A DNA stretch of 39,777 nt from Lactobacillales bacterium (GTDB lineage: Bacteria; Bacillota; Bacilli; Lactobacillales; Streptococcaceae): the NCBI GenBank assembly GCA_031288715.1, contig JAITQW010000031.1, forward strand, positions 1-39,777, read 5' to 3'. The stretch's first letter is position 1, and every line of letters begins with the position of its first letter. This document shows positions 25,075 to 35,264 of this stretch, in pieces. The notes under the pieces were generated by a model. That model ran no database searches. It was not told the DNA's origin and saw only the letters and a program-made list of their open reading frames with translations. Both the position numbers and the translations under genes were made by a program.

Positions 25075-26046
25075 ATGACAGAAATTTTAAAATCACAGGA
25101 TCTTAAACGAGCGATTCAGATCCTTAAAAATGGAGGATTGGTCGCTTTTCCAACGGAAACGGTTTACGGACTGGGAGCAGATGCTAAAAATGTAACAGCG
25201 GTGCGACGAGTATTTTCAGTGAAAAATAGAGATTTTGCAAATCCTCTTCATGTGAATATAGCAGAGATTTCTTGGATGAAGAATATTGCAAATAAACCTT
25301 CTTTGATGGTTCAGCGCGCAATGGAAAAATTTTTGCCAGGGCCGCTTACGATTATTTTGCCGCTAAAAGATGATGTTTTACCTAAGGAAGTTACAGGAGG
25401 GCTGAGCACGGTTGGTTTTCGGATACCAAATAATGATCTAGCGCTTTCACTGATTCGAGAGGTTGGATTTATGGTGGGTCCGAGTGCGAACACTTCGGGT
25501 AACTTTAGTCCTACGAGCGTAGAGCATGTTTTGTCAGATTTGGCTGGAAAAATTGAGGCTGTTTTGGATGGTGGAGATAGTATAGGTGGTTTAGAGTCAA
25601 CGGTTTTGGATGTATCGAATGTAAATAATCCTTTAATTTTGCGCTCAGGGGCGGTGACAAAAGAGGATTTACAAGAATTTTTTCCGAATATTAAAATGGC
25701 AGAAAAAAATTTTAAAAAGGGGAAGAATCCGCATTTGATGCCTGTTCCAATAGTGGAAGTTAATTCACAGGAGCAAGATTGGGAAGAGTTAATTACGAGA
25801 GCAAGGTTTGAGAAAAGGAAAATTGGCTTACTTGCAAGTGCTGAAATTGTGGAGAAATTTATAAAAAAAGTGGATGAGCATTATGTTTTGACTTATAAAG
25901 ATGATGTAAAGCAAGCATCTAAAAATTTATTTGCAGGTCTTAGAATGCTGGAAGAAGTAAGGCTTAATCTAGATATTATTTTTGTACAAACGTTTACAGG
26001 CAATGGATTGGCGCTAGCTTACCATAATCGTCTATTGAGATATTAG
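25075..26046 (+). CDS. tsaC: Threonylcarbamoyl-AMP synthase (Sua5/YwlC)
   Basis: This enzyme makes threonylcarbamoyl-AMP from threonine, bicarbonate and ATP, the first step of the t6A modification of tRNAs that read ANN codons. The N-terminal YrdC domain has GGLVAFPTETVYGLGADA, PLHVNI and GPSANTSG. A C-terminal Sua5 domain follows from about residue 220, so it is the long Sua5 form (323 residues). I chose ATG 25075, with GGAAG 8 nt upstream; ATG 25060 is possible. Upstream, a candidate shared motif AAAAATTTCATCCATA occurs at about 24992. Confidence 0.92.
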   Translation: MTEILKSQDLKRAIQILKNGGLVAFPTETVYGLGADAKNVTAVRRVFSVKNRDFANPLHVNIAEISWMKNIANKPSLMVQRAMEKFLPGPLTIILPLKDDVLPKEVTGGLSTVGFRIPNNDLALSLIREVGFMVGPSANTSGNFSPTSVEHVLSDLAGKIEAVLDGGDSIGGLESTVLDVSNVNNPLILRSGAVTKEDLQEFFPNIKMAEKNFKKGKNPHLMPVPIVEVNSQEQDWEELITRARFEKRKIGLLASAEIVEKFIKKVDEHYVLTYKDDVKQASKNLFAGLRMLEEVRLNLDIIFVQTFTGNGLALAYHNRLLRY

Positions 26047-26089
26047 ATTTCCTCGGAAACAAGGTAAAAATTTTTGAATATTTAAAAAA

Positions 26090-26170
26090 AAATTGAGATT
26101 GTAAAGTGAACTTTGTAAGTAACCAATTCTAGATAAAGTCGCTTTGCAGTTTACTTTACTATCTCAATTT
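26090..26170 (-). terminator. Long hairpin between convergent tsaC and ssb
   Basis: Arms 26090-26111 and 26149-26170 pair over 22 bp with two mismatches. Read on the minus strand, the stem is followed by a run of nine U, a good terminator for ssb. On the plus strand the T-run is weak. The left arm matches the repeat at 22394-22442. Confidence 0.65.
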
Positions 26171-26199
26171 ATCTAAGAGCCTTGTTACTCAGATTTTTT

Positions 26200-26637
26200 T
26201 CAAAACGGCAAGTCTTTTGCAGATAAGACAAGTTGATTATCTTTTCGTTCCTGCGTTGCTGTTTCAAAATTTTCTAGTTCTGTATTCGTATCTAGACTTT
26301 TATTTCTTCTCTCTTCATTTTTTATTTTGGATTCTAAGAATTCAAAATCTTTGACGATGAATTCATTTTGATAAACTTTCTGGCTGTTTTTTTCGTAATG
26401 ATTGTTTTTCAGAGTTCCAGAAACAAAGACAAGACAACCTTTATTCAAATATTGAGAAAAGATTTCTGCTCGTTTTCCAAATAAGGTTATAAAGAAAAAA
26501 TCTGCTTCACGTTCTCCCGATTTATTTAGATAATCACGCTTTACAGCAAGGCTTGTTTTAGCGACTGAAGTTCCATTTTCTAGCGTTTGCAATTCAATTT
26601 CTCGTACAATACGACCAATCATCGATACTCTGTTCAT
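26200..26637 (-). CDS. Single-stranded DNA-binding protein, divergent paralogue
   Basis: The 145-residue protein has the SSB OB-fold: MNRVSMIGRIVREIEL, then TSLAVKRDYLNKSGEREADF and later LVFVSGTLKNNHYEK. The tail ends in DLPF, the partner-binding tip, but preceded by Ser-Ala-Lys rather than the usual acidic run. The segment after ADF reads FFITLFGKRAE instead of the typical INCVIWRKPAE, so a conserved DNA-stacking Trp is replaced. It stands alone, not between rpsF and rpsR, and has a strong GAGGAGG site. It is likely a second SSB, perhaps for natural transformation or mobile DNA. No competence-type operator is seen. Confidence 0.85.
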   Translation of the reverse strand: MNRVSMIGRIVREIELQTLENGTSVAKTSLAVKRDYLNKSGEREADFFFITLFGKRAEIFSQYLNKGCLVFVSGTLKNNHYEKNSQKVYQNEFIVKDFEFLESKIKNEERRNKSLDTNTELENFETATQERKDNQLVLSAKDLPF

Positions 26638-27083
26638 ACATTAACCTCCTCTAATATTTGCAGATATGACCTAAATTTCTAAGTATAAGCATAGTGTAGT
26701 AGCATTTATTTTTCATGAAGATTGAATAAAATTTTTAAATGTTTTAGATAAAATTTTAAGAAGAAGATAATCTATATTTTTCTTGGAAATTCGACAAATC
26801 CGAAAAAATGTTTCTTATTATAATTAGAAGCCGAAATATGAAGACATTTTTTAAAAATGTAACTTAATTTTTGGAAAAAAATATGAAAATTACACCAAAT
26901 ACATGGAATTTCCTATTGATCAAACATTTTATAAAATAGCATAAAACAAGTTATTCTCCCCAACATTTTTTAACTTAAAATAATTACCTGTGTTTAATAT
27001 GACTTTTTTACCACTTTTTTTATGCTAAATATTTTTTTAGTATACTAATATAATAAGGTTTAACGTCTAAAGAGGTGAAGCAA
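26638..27083 (+). other. AT-rich intergenic region before the WxL gene
   Basis: No gene is supported in this 446-bp stretch. It holds a small palindrome (ACATTTTT/AAAAATGT, 26844-26860) and, near the right end, a TATAAT at 27049-27054 about 30 nt before the WxL gene start. On the other strand a TATACT near 26680 could serve ssb. Confidence 0.3.
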
Positions 27084-28243
27084 ATGAACATTATGTACTT
27101 AATAAAAGATAAGACCTTTCAAATTAGAAATTTTATTTTTGTTATCTTACTTGTTTTTTTGTTAAATTCTCAGCGGACCAGTGCTGCTATGCATGTAACT
27201 GTCCCTGATTTTTCTTTTGTTTCTCAGGTTATAAATATAGGTTTAGGAAATGATTTAAAATTAGGGCTCATTCCATTGGATGGAGATGGAACCTCAGCAA
27301 TTGAAATAAAAGATCCTCCGGTTAACAATAATGGATGCTTTCTGTTAGATGTATACAAGAATTATCATTGAAGGATCATCCAGAAACTATTATCCCAGAT
27401 GCAAAAATTATTTTTCAAAATGTGAAACAAACAATAGAAAACAATGCCCCTACACTCCTGCCTAATAAGGATTTGATTTTAAATAAAAGTCAGGAAGTCT
27501 CCTTTAAATTAGGTAAAAATTGCCGACTTGTTACTTTTGGTGATGCGCAGAATAAGATTCAATTAAGCATACCTATCTTACAAACGATATTACCGGGAGA
27601 TTATAGTGCAAAGATTCAATGGAATTTTATGGATGTGCCACAAGATGAGCTTTCACCTATATTACCAAAACAAGCATCCAAAAAGAAATTACAACCACCC
27701 CCAACCCAACAGAATTTTGTAATAGAGGAAAAAGATATAGAGAAATTAAAATATGATTGTTTTTATTTGATGCGAATTATTTATATTTTAAATAGTGGTG
27801 CATTTAAATATAAGCTAGCTGATGTATTAACATATCTAAATCTTCCTACTAATATGGGTTGTCGTCTTGAGAGCGATTTTGCGCTGGAACATGTTAAATA
27901 TATGCCAAAACAAATTCAAGATGACTTTAAAGATTATTGTAAAAATTTTAAACCAAAACCAACATTCCTGAACATTAAAGATTATAAACAATATGTTGAT
28001 TATTCAGTTCTGTTTTTGAGTTTTAGTCAACAATATATCGGTCAAGGTAAAAAATATAATCAAACTAATTATCATATGGATGTTTTAAACCAGAATTTTT
28101 GTAATTTGAAAGGTCAGTTTATAGCAGGAAAAATGAAAGAATTTAAGTCCAGGAATTCCGTTGGAATGTTTGATTTTGAAAGTAGTTTAAAGAAAATCAT
28201 TGGTCCTCTTTATTTTGATGAATATGTTGGAAAGTATCTTTAA
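27084..28243 (+). pseudogene. WxL-domain surface protein with long C-terminal extension, frameshifted
   Basis: WxL domains attach proteins non-covalently to the cell wall of Lactobacillales and relatives. Start ATG 27084 has AGAGGTGA. A signal peptide ends near TSAA. VPDFSFVSQVI and IEIKDPPVNNNG fit the start of a WxL domain. The frame then stops at 27371, while the next frame continues LSVRCIQELSL with the late WxL motif YSAKIQWNFMDVP. Adding one G between 27337 and 27338 restores GWLSV, the first WxL motif, and a protein of about 386 residues. About 200 residues follow the WxL domain, with a proline-rich linker and no family I recognise. WxL domains normally end the protein, so this is odd. 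Either a real mutation or a sequencing error explains the break. Confidence 0.75.
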
Positions 28244-28467
28244 AATTAGAGATAATTTTCTTAAATGATTTAAGTTTTGCGCAGCTGTTTTGTTCAGCGT
28301 CGATTGGCATCCTTATGAAAATTTATATCTAAATGATGTTATTTTAGGATATCTACATGCGTTTGGCGTGATCTCTTGTGCCACTTCTTGAATTCTTCTT
28401 TTGATAACGTTAGTATGAAGAAATAGTTTAAGATTGTAGAGGTTAGAAGAGATTAAGGTGAGCGAAG

Positions 28468-29823
28468 TTGAAGAAGATCCAAACATATGAGAATAAGAAA
28501 GTTTTAGTTTTGGGTTTGGCACGTAGTGGAGAGGGCGCGGCCTCTTTGTTGAATAATTTAGGAGCAATGGTAACAGTGAATGATGTGTTGCCTATGGAAG
28601 AAAATTCCGATGCGCAAAAACTTTTGACACGAGGAATACGTGTGATTGCGGGAAGTCATCCGATTGAATTGATGGAAGAAGAATTTGAATTTGTTGTGAA
28701 GAATCCAGGAATTCCGTATAATAATCCGATGCTAGTTCGTGCTCAGGAGAAGAAAATTCCGATTATTACTGAAATTGAGTTGGCATATGAAGTTTCTGAG
28801 GCGCCGATCATTGGGATTACAGGAACAAATGGAAAGACGACCACCACCACGATGGTTGCTAAGTTGTTAAATGCAAATCGCAAGAAAGGTTTGGCTCTTC
28901 TTTCTGGTAATATTGGCTTACCTGCAAGTTCTGTGGTTATAGAAGCAACTAGCGATGATGATTTAGTGATGGAACTTTCCAGTTTTCAGCTTATGGGAGT
29001 GAATAATTTTAGACCAGAGATTGCTGTTATTACGAACCTTTACTCTGCGCATTTGGATTATCATGGTATACGTGAGGAATATGTATCTGCAAAATGGAAG
29101 ATCCAGAAAAAAATGGAGGCCAATAATTTTTTGGTGATTAATGCAGATCAATCGGAGTTGGTAGAGCTTGCGAAGAATTCCGAAGCAACGGTCATTCCTT
29201 TCTCTACTAAAAGAAAGGTAGATGGAGCATATTGCCTGGATAATGAATTGTTCTATAAAGATGAATGTATTATGTCAGTTTTAGAGCTAGGTATTCCAGG
29301 AGAGCACAACGTAGAAAATGCTCTTGCGGCTATTGTTGTAGCAAAATTAAGAAATGTTAATCATAAGGATATACGAGAAATTTTAAAACAGTTTCACGGT
29401 GTTCCTCATCGAATGCAGTTTGTGGCAGAAGTGAATGGGCGCAAATTTTACAATGATTCAAAGGCAACGAACACTTTAGCAACAAAAAAAGCGTTAAGTG
29501 GGTTTTGTAATGCAGAAACGATTCTTCTTGCGGGAGGTTTGGATCGAGGAGAAGATTTTACGGAATTAATCCCTTGTTTTTCGAAATTAAAAGCACTAAT
29601 TGTTTTTGGTGAAACAGCAGAAAAATTGAAAAAAATAGGAATACAAGCGGGGATTGAACGAATTGAAGTCGTGGAAAATGTAGAGTTTGCAGTTTCGCTA
29701 GCTTATGATCTTTCTGAATTTCAGGATACGATTCTTTTATCTCCTGCGAATGCTTCATGGGATCAATATAAGAATTTTGAGGTTCGAGGAGAAAAATTTA
29801 TGGAAGCGGTCAGAAAATTATAA
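28468..29823 (+). CDS. murD: UDP-N-acetylmuramoyl-L-alanine:D-glutamate ligase
   Basis: MurD adds D-glutamate to UDP-MurNAc-L-alanine in the cytoplasm, using ATP. The 451-residue length fits. The N-terminal Rossmann part begins VLVLGLARSGEGAASLL. The ATP-binding motif GITGTNGKTTTTT lies near residue 115, and FYNDSKATN and LLAGGLDRGEDF mark the C-terminal part. The start is TTG 28468 with AAGGTGAG upstream. mraY, which usually precedes murD in division clusters of this group, is absent. Instead the WxL gene lies upstream, so the cluster has been broken at this point. Confidence 0.95.
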   Translation: MKKIQTYENKKVLVLGLARSGEGAASLLNNLGAMVTVNDVLPMEENSDAQKLLTRGIRVIAGSHPIELMEEEFEFVVKNPGIPYNNPMLVRAQEKKIPIITEIELAYEVSEAPIIGITGTNGKTTTTTMVAKLLNANRKKGLALLSGNIGLPASSVVIEATSDDDLVMELSSFQLMGVNNFRPEIAVITNLYSAHLDYHGIREEYVSAKWKIQKKMEANNFLVINADQSELVELAKNSEATVIPFSTKRKVDGAYCLDNELFYKDECIMSVLELGIPGEHNVENALAAIVVAKLRNVNHKDIREILKQFHGVPHRMQFVAEVNGRKFYNDSKATNTLATKKALSGFCNAETILLAGGLDRGEDFTELIPCFSKLKALIVFGETAEKLKKIGIQAGIERIEVVENVEFAVSLAYDLSEFQDTILLSPANASWDQYKNFEVRGEKFMEAVRKL

Positions 29824-29976
29824 AAGTTTGTTCGCTTGTCTCCAGATAATATAACGAAATTTTCGATGTCGAAAAAACATTCCTAAATAGAGTCAATAGA
29901 CTCTAAGCAAAATAGGTGATTTTTGTACATAGATGTATTTTAATCTTAAAATTAAATAGTGTAAAAGGAAGATTAA

Positions 29977-31071
29977 ATGAAAATTATGGTTACGGGTGGA
30001 GGAACAGGAGGACATATTTATCCTGCTCTTTCTTTTATTAAATTGGCAAAAAAAATCAATCCAAAAGTGTCTGTGTTGTACATAGGAACACGAAAAGGAT
30101 TGGAATCAAAGATTGTTCCAAGAGAGGGAATTAACTTTCAAACGATTGAAATTCAAGGATTTCGTCGTTCGTTTCATTGGGAAAATGCGCGGACAATCTA
30201 TTTGTTTTTGAAAAGTTTTAAAAAGACCAAAAAATTGCTTCAAGAATTTAAACCTGATGTTGTTCTTGGAACGGGAGGTTATGTTTCTGCTCCTGTAATC
30301 TATGCAGCGGCAAAACTTCACGTACCAACGGTAATTCATGAACAAAATAGTATTCCCGGAATGACCAATAAATTTTTGAGTTCTTATGTAGATAAGATTG
30401 CGATTTCTTTTCCTGAAGCACAGAGGTATTTTCCGAAAGAGAGGACAATGTTTACAGGAAATCCGAGAGCTCAAGAAGTAGCTACTACTAAAAAATCTAC
30501 TATTTTGGAAGAGTATGGGTTAAATTCAGGTATTTCAACGGTAGTTATTTTTGGTGGAAGTCAAGGAGCATTAAAAATTAATCAAGCATTTGTTGAGGCT
30601 TTACCCAATTTTGCTGGTAAGAATTATCAAGTTTTATATGCTTCAGGTGTACACTATTACGAAGAATTTAAAGAAATTTTTGAACAAGCAAGGAAAACGA
30701 TGAAAAATGTTTCTATTGTTCCCTATATTCATCAAATGGCAGAAATTTTAGCGAGTGTAAATTTATTGGTTGGTCGTTCTGGAGCTACTTCTTTAGCAGA
30801 AATGACGGCACTTGGACTTCCGGGAATTTTGATTCCGAGTCCATTTGTGACGAACGATCATCAAACGAAAAATGCGCAAAGTTTGGTAGATGTAAAAGCG
30901 GCTAAGATGATTTCCAATGATTCTTTTAATGGAGTTCGTTTGGTTTCTGCGATTGAAGAAATTTTATGGAATAAAGAATTATCTCGCGAAATGGCAGAAG
31001 CTTCAAAACAGCATGGAGTTGTGGATTCTGCCGAGCGACTTTGGAATGTTGTAATGGAAGTTTCAAGATAA
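29977..31071 (+). CDS. murG: Lipid II synthase, UDP-GlcNAc transferase
   Basis: MurG transfers GlcNAc to lipid I at the inner face of the membrane, giving lipid II, the substrate that MurT/GatD (also in this window) amidates. The 364-residue protein shows [32 protein letters not shown] and [11 protein letters not shown], the standard GT28 blocks. Start ATG 29977 follows AAGGAAG. The 153-nt gap after murD contains a small perfect hairpin, TAGAGTC/GACTCTA at 29888-29905, of unknown use. Confidence 0.96.
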   Translation: MKIMVTGGGTGGHIYPALSFIKLAKKINPKVSVLYIGTRKGLESKIVPREGINFQTIEIQGFRRSFHWENARTIYLFLKSFKKTKKLLQEFKPDVVLGTGGYVSAPVIYAAAKLHVPTVIHEQNSIPGMTNKFLSSYVDKIAISFPEAQRYFPKERTMFTGNPRAQEVATTKKSTILEEYGLNSGISTVVIFGGSQGALKINQAFVEALPNFAGKNYQVLYASGVHYYEEFKEIFEQARKTMKNVSIVPYIHQMAEILASVNLLVGRSGATSLAEMTALGLPGILIPSPFVTNDHQTKNAQSLVDVKAAKMISNDSFNGVRLVSAIEEILWNKELSREMAEASKQHGVVDSAERLWNVVMEVSR

Positions 31072-31151
31072 ATTGTCTTATCCTTGTGATCTATTTTCAA
31101 ATGAATGAACTTAAATATGCAAAAAAATAACTTTTTGAGAGGAGGATTTGT

Positions 31152-32222
31152 ATGGATGATGAAAAAGATGAATTTTTAAATAATAATAATAAAAATACAA
31201 AAGAGAAAGATGGAATTGAAAAAGGAACAAATAGGCAGAAAGAAGACGATGATTCATCTTTTACTTCTTGGCAAAGTGAATCTAAAAAGTTAATGAATGA
31301 TTATGAATGGAAGCATTCATTGAAGTCAGATCAAGAAGATCAGGAAAATCAAAAATTTGCAAAGATAAATTTTGATGAAAGTTCAGATGGAATTCATTAT
31401 GAGTCTTTTCAGGAAAAATTGCCTAAATTAAAAAAGCAACGAAATCATAATCTAATCAAACAGGTATCGGTAATTTTTGGCTTTTTTTTCATCATTTTGT
31501 TATTTATGCTCTATTTTATTTCTCCTTTAAGTAAGTTAGAAGATATTAATATTTCTGGGAATAAATTTTTGTCTTATGAGAAAATTTTAAAAGCATCAAA
31601 CCTTGTGGAAGGAGAAGGATTGTGGAGTCAATATTTTTTGAAGAGGCATGTAACAGAGAATATTAAACACATGAGTCCTCGAGTAGAGTCGGTACAGATA
31701 GAACTTTCAGGTTTGAATGATTTAAAAATTCGAGTTCATGAATATGGTGAAGTAGCTTATGAAGAGGATGAAAAGACGAATAAGTATCATCCAATTTTGA
31801 GTACAGGGGAGCTAATGAATGAGTCTTTCAAACAATCGCCGAAAGATTTGTTGATTTTAAAAAAATTTAATGGAAGTAAGCATCGAATTTCAGAGGTGAT
31901 TGAACAATATAACAGATTACACAATTCTTTAAGGGATTTGATTTCGGTGATTACTTTAACTCCGACGTTAACTAATCCAGATTTAACGGTGTTATCTATG
32001 AAGGATGGAAATGAAGTAAAAGTTTCTTTTGAAGATATTAGTGAACGATTAAATTATTATTCAAAGGTATCTAAAAGTATGCCAGAGACTGGTGTAGTGG
32101 ATATGGAAATAGGAGTTTATTCTTATCCATTTTCAAAGAAAGAAGAGGAGGAAAAACGGGGAAAGGATTCAGATAAATCCAAGGATTTTTCTGATGATAA
32201 AGAGAACAAAGAAGGAATATAA
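31152..32222 (+). CDS. divIB: Cell division protein DivIB/FtsQ
   Basis: DivIB is a bitopic divisome protein that joins FtsL and DivIC outside the membrane. The 356-residue protein has a charged, low-complexity cytoplasmic part of about 100 residues, one membrane segment (FFFIILLFMLYFI) and a POTRA domain starting LEDINISGNKFLSYEKIL. A beta domain and a charged tail rich in Lys, Glu and Asp follow. The long cytoplasmic part is normal for enterococcal and streptococcal forms. Start ATG 31152 follows GAGAGGAGG. Confidence 0.92.
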   Translation: MDDEKDEFLNNNNKNTKEKDGIEKGTNRQKEDDDSSFTSWQSESKKLMNDYEWKHSLKSDQEDQENQKFAKINFDESSDGIHYESFQEKLPKLKKQRNHNLIKQVSVIFGFFFIILLFMLYFISPLSKLEDINISGNKFLSYEKILKASNLVEGEGLWSQYFLKRHVTENIKHMSPRVESVQIELSGLNDLKIRVHEYGEVAYEEDEKTNKYHPILSTGELMNESFKQSPKDLLILKKFNGSKHRISEVIEQYNRLHNSLRDLISVITLTPTLTNPDLTVLSMKDGNEVKVSFEDISERLNYYSKVSKSMPETGVVDMEIGVYSYPFSKKEEEEKRGKDSDKSKDFSDDKENKEGI

Positions 32223-32361
32223 ATGATTGATTTTACAATGATCCTATCTTTGTATCTTATTTTTAAAAGTGAATCATTTAGGGTATGGGGTAATGAGAAT
32301 TATTTTAATTTTCGGATAATTATTTTGTTTTATTTTTCATAATATTTTAAATAAAAAAACC

Positions 32362-32390
32362 TTCTTGAGATGAAAAAACTGTGTTAGAAT
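32362..32390 (+). promoter_or_regulatory. Candidate ftsA promoter
   Basis: TTCTTG at 32362-32367 and TAGAAT at 32385-32390 are 17 nt apart, with a TG-N extension in front of the -10. It lies in the 250-nt gap between divIB and ftsA, about 80 nt before the ftsA start. Confidence 0.45.
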
Positions 32391-32472
32391 ATTAAGGTAT
32401 GAAAATAATCAAAGAAATTAGTATCTTTATTCAATTGTAAGTATAGAAAATGAAGCGGAGGACTTTTGATTA

Positions 32473-33822
32473 ATGGCTAAGACAGGTCTGTATACGGGTC
32501 TTGATATTGGGACAACGTCAATTAAAGTAGTTGTTGCTGAGTATATTGAAGGTCAAATGAATGTTATCGGTGTTGGAAATTCAAAGTCTGAAGGATTAGA
32601 CCGTGGAATTATTGTTGATATAGAGAAAACTGTAGGTTCAATTAGGCGAGCAATAAGTCAAGCGGAAGAAAAAGCGGGCATTAAAATCACAAATGTAAGT
32701 GTTGGTTTACCTGCAACATCCCTACAAATGGAGCGTTGCAGTGGTATGATTGCAGTTGGTGCAACTTCTAAAGAAATTAATGATGAGGATGTCTTTAATG
32801 TGGCGATGGCGGCAATGGTCCGTTCAACTCCACCAGAGCGAAAGATTATTTCGGTGCTTCCTCAAAATTTTACTGTTGATGGTTTTGAAGGAATTAAAGA
32901 TCCTCGAGGAATGATTGGTGTCCGTTTGGAGATGTCGGGAATTTTATTTACAGGCCCAAAAACGATTGTGCACAATATTCAAAAAGCAGTAGAAAAGGCT
33001 GATCTTCATATTGATAGGTTAGTGATTACACCTCTTTCATTAGGAAGTGCAATTCTTGAGGATGGTGAAAAAGAATTTGGCACAATTTTGATAGATCTTG
33101 GTGGTGGACAAACGACGACGTCAGTTATGCATAATAGAGAGTTGAAATTTTCAGCAGTAAGTTCTGAAGGTGGAGACAATGTGACAAGGGATATTTCAGT
33201 TGTGTTAAATACTTCGCATAGTAGTGCGGAAGCGTTAAAAATAAATTATGGTAATGCATATCCAGAGCATGCTTCTGGAACAGAGGAATTTCCGGTAGAT
33301 GTTATTGGTCAAGAAGAACCTGTGAAGGTTACTGAGAAATATTTGGCTGAAATTATCGAGGCGCGATTGGTAGAAATTTTCAATCAGGCCAAGGATGTTT
33401 TATCAGAAATCAATGTACTTAATGTTCCAGGTGGGATTGTATTAACTGGTGGTGCGGCAAGTATTCCAGGTATGGTAGAGCTCGCGCAAGCAGTTTTTGA
33501 AGTGAATGTGCGACTCCATGTTCCTAGCCATATGGGACTTCGAAATCCTGTATTTTCAAGCGTAATATCGCTTGTTGAATATGCAGCTTCGTTAACAGAA
33601 ATTAATTGCTTAGTGGAGAGCGCTAGAACAGGCGATCATTTTGTGCCTATAAATAGCGGTTATGGAGTGAAACCTTGTTCTATATCTACGAATGAAAGCT
33701 TTGAACAGACAATTCATCAGGAAGAGTATGCTGGTGATGATTACGAGGAAGAATATGTTCGTGAAAAAGGGGAAGGCATTGTACAATGGGCGAAGAAAAA
33801 ATGGAGCAAAATATTTGATTGA
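32473..33822 (+). CDS. ftsA: Cell division protein FtsA
   Basis: FtsA is the actin-like protein that ties FtsZ filaments to the membrane. The 449-residue sequence opens with YTGLDIGTTSIKVVVAE (phosphate 1), has IDLGGGQTTTSVM (phosphate 2) and GGIVLTGGAASIPG (adenosine site). It ends in the amphipathic membrane-targeting helix GIVQWAKKKWSKIFD. Start ATG 32473 follows GCGGAGGA. ftsZ follows after 102 nt. Confidence 0.96.
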   Translation: MAKTGLYTGLDIGTTSIKVVVAEYIEGQMNVIGVGNSKSEGLDRGIIVDIEKTVGSIRRAISQAEEKAGIKITNVSVGLPATSLQMERCSGMIAVGATSKEINDEDVFNVAMAAMVRSTPPERKIISVLPQNFTVDGFEGIKDPRGMIGVRLEMSGILFTGPKTIVHNIQKAVEKADLHIDRLVITPLSLGSAILEDGEKEFGTILIDLGGGQTTTSVMHNRELKFSAVSSEGGDNVTRDISVVLNTSHSSAEALKINYGNAYPEHASGTEEFPVDVIGQEEPVKVTEKYLAEIIEARLVEIFNQAKDVLSEINVLNVPGGIVLTGGAASIPGMVELAQAVFEVNVRLHVPSHMGLRNPVFSSVISLVEYAASLTEINCLVESARTGDHFVPINSGYGVKPCSISTNESFEQTIHQEEYAGDDYEEEYVREKGEGIVQWAKKKWSKIFD

Positions 33823-33924
33823 AGGATTGAAAATTTCTTACGTCTTAATTTAGAGTATTTAAAAATTGGTTGGTATATTTTGAAATATTTAAACACATTA
33901 GTAGAGAAAAGGAGAAAGAAGTTT

Positions 33925-35205
33925 ATGGATATCTCATTGGATATGAAGTCAAAAAGTGGAGCAGTAATTAAAGTGATTGGTGTTGGTGGCGGAGGCGGAA
34001 ACGCAGTGAACAACATGATCGAAGAAGGTGTAGAGGGAGTGGAATTTATCGCTTTAAATACTGATATGCAAGCCTTGGAGCGTAGTAAAGCAGAAGTTCA
34101 TCTACAATTGGGACCAAAATTAACTCGTGGTTTAGGAGCAGGAGCAAAACCAGAGGTTGGAAGAAAAGCTGCTGAAGAATCTGAAGCTGATATTAAGGAA
34201 GCACTTTCTGGAGCAGATATGGTATTTGTAACTGCCGGTATGGGTGGTGGAACAGGAACGGGGGCAGCACCAGTCGTTGCTCGTGTGGCGAGAGAATCTG
34301 GAGCTTTAACGGTTGGAGTCGTGACTCGTCCTTTTGGATTTGAGGGACCTAAACGTAGCTTGTTTGCTGCCGAAGGAATTGCAGAATTTAAAGAGCATGT
34401 AGATACGTTATTGATTATTTCTAACAATAGATTGTTGGAAATTGTAGACAAAAAAACAACAATGTTAGAAGCTTTACGTGAAGCGGATAATATTTTACGT
34501 CAAGGAGTTCAAGGTGTAACTGATTTGATTACAGCTCCAGGGTTTATTAACTTAGATTTCGCTGATGTGAAGACTGTTATGACAAACCAAGGAAGTGCTT
34601 TGATGGGAATTGGATGTGCTTCTGGAGAAGATCGAGTGATTGAAGCGACGAAGAAAGCTATCCAATCGCCATTGCTTGAAACTTCAATTGCAGGAGCTGA
34701 AAATGTTCTATTGAATGTAACAGGCGGTTTAGATCTAGGATTGTTAGAAGCTAAAGATGCATCAGAGATTGTTGCAGCAGCAGCAGGTAGTGATGTAAAT
34801 ATTTTGTTAGGAACTTCAATTGCAGAAGAATTGGGGGATGAAATTCGTGTAACTGTGGTGGCGACAGGTATTGATGAATCTCGCAAAACCAAGACTGCAA
34901 GTCGTTGTTCTAATAATGAGTCTTCTTTGCAAGCACGTATGAATGCAGCAACTTTAGGAAATCAAGTGCTAGATAATGGAGTTTCTAATTCGACTGCGGA
35001 TTTTTCGAAATCAACCACTGAATCTTCAGAAAGTCAATCTCCATTTGGGAATTGGGATCTTCGTCGCGAAACAGGTATTCGTGAACAAGTAGAAAACATT
35101 CCTTTTGACTCTTTAGAGAAGAAAGAGCTAGATACTTTCCAAAAAGAAGAAGAAGTACAGGTAGAAGAAACGAGCACTCCAGCTTTTTATCGTCGTCGTC
35201 GCTAA
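33925..35205 (+). CDS. ftsZ: Cell division GTPase FtsZ
   Basis: FtsZ polymerises with GTP into the division ring. [15 protein letters not shown] and the tubulin signature [10 protein letters not shown] are intact, as are the N-terminal half through [16 protein letters not shown] and the C-terminal subdomain. A variable acidic linker of about 100 residues leads to the end TPAFYRRRR, the partner-binding tail. I chose ATG 33925, preceded by AAAGGAG, for a 426-residue protein; the open frame extends to 33880 without homology. The 477 nt before sepF lack the usual ylmE gene. Confidence 0.96.
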   Translation: MDISLDMKSKSGAVIKVIGVGGGGGNAVNNMIEEGVEGVEFIALNTDMQALERSKAEVHLQLGPKLTRGLGAGAKPEVGRKAAEESEADIKEALSGADMVFVTAGMGGGTGTGAAPVVARVARESGALTVGVVTRPFGFEGPKRSLFAAEGIAEFKEHVDTLLIISNNRLLEIVDKKTTMLEALREADNILRQGVQGVTDLITAPGFINLDFADVKTVMTNQGSALMGIGCASGEDRVIEATKKAIQSPLLETSIAGAENVLLNVTGGLDLGLLEAKDASEIVAAAAGSDVNILLGTSIAEELGDEIRVTVVATGIDESRKTKTASRCSNNESSLQARMNAATLGNQVLDNGVSNSTADFSKSTTESSESQSPFGNWDLRRETGIREQVENIPFDSLEKKELDTFQKEEEVQVEETSTPAFYRRRR

Positions 35206-35264
35206 ACAAGAAAAATCTGAAAAATTTTTAATATATTGAGAAATTCTAAGAGGTTTTTGACGTT

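Noticed and set aside
28269..28391. 40-codon open stretch upstream of murD
   Set aside because: It has no start with a ribosome binding site, no MraY similarity and no recognised family.
34098..34892. Two long open frames antisense to ftsZ
   Set aside because: They are Ala/Pro/Ser-rich mirror frames of the intact ftsZ coding sequence, with no homology or start signals.
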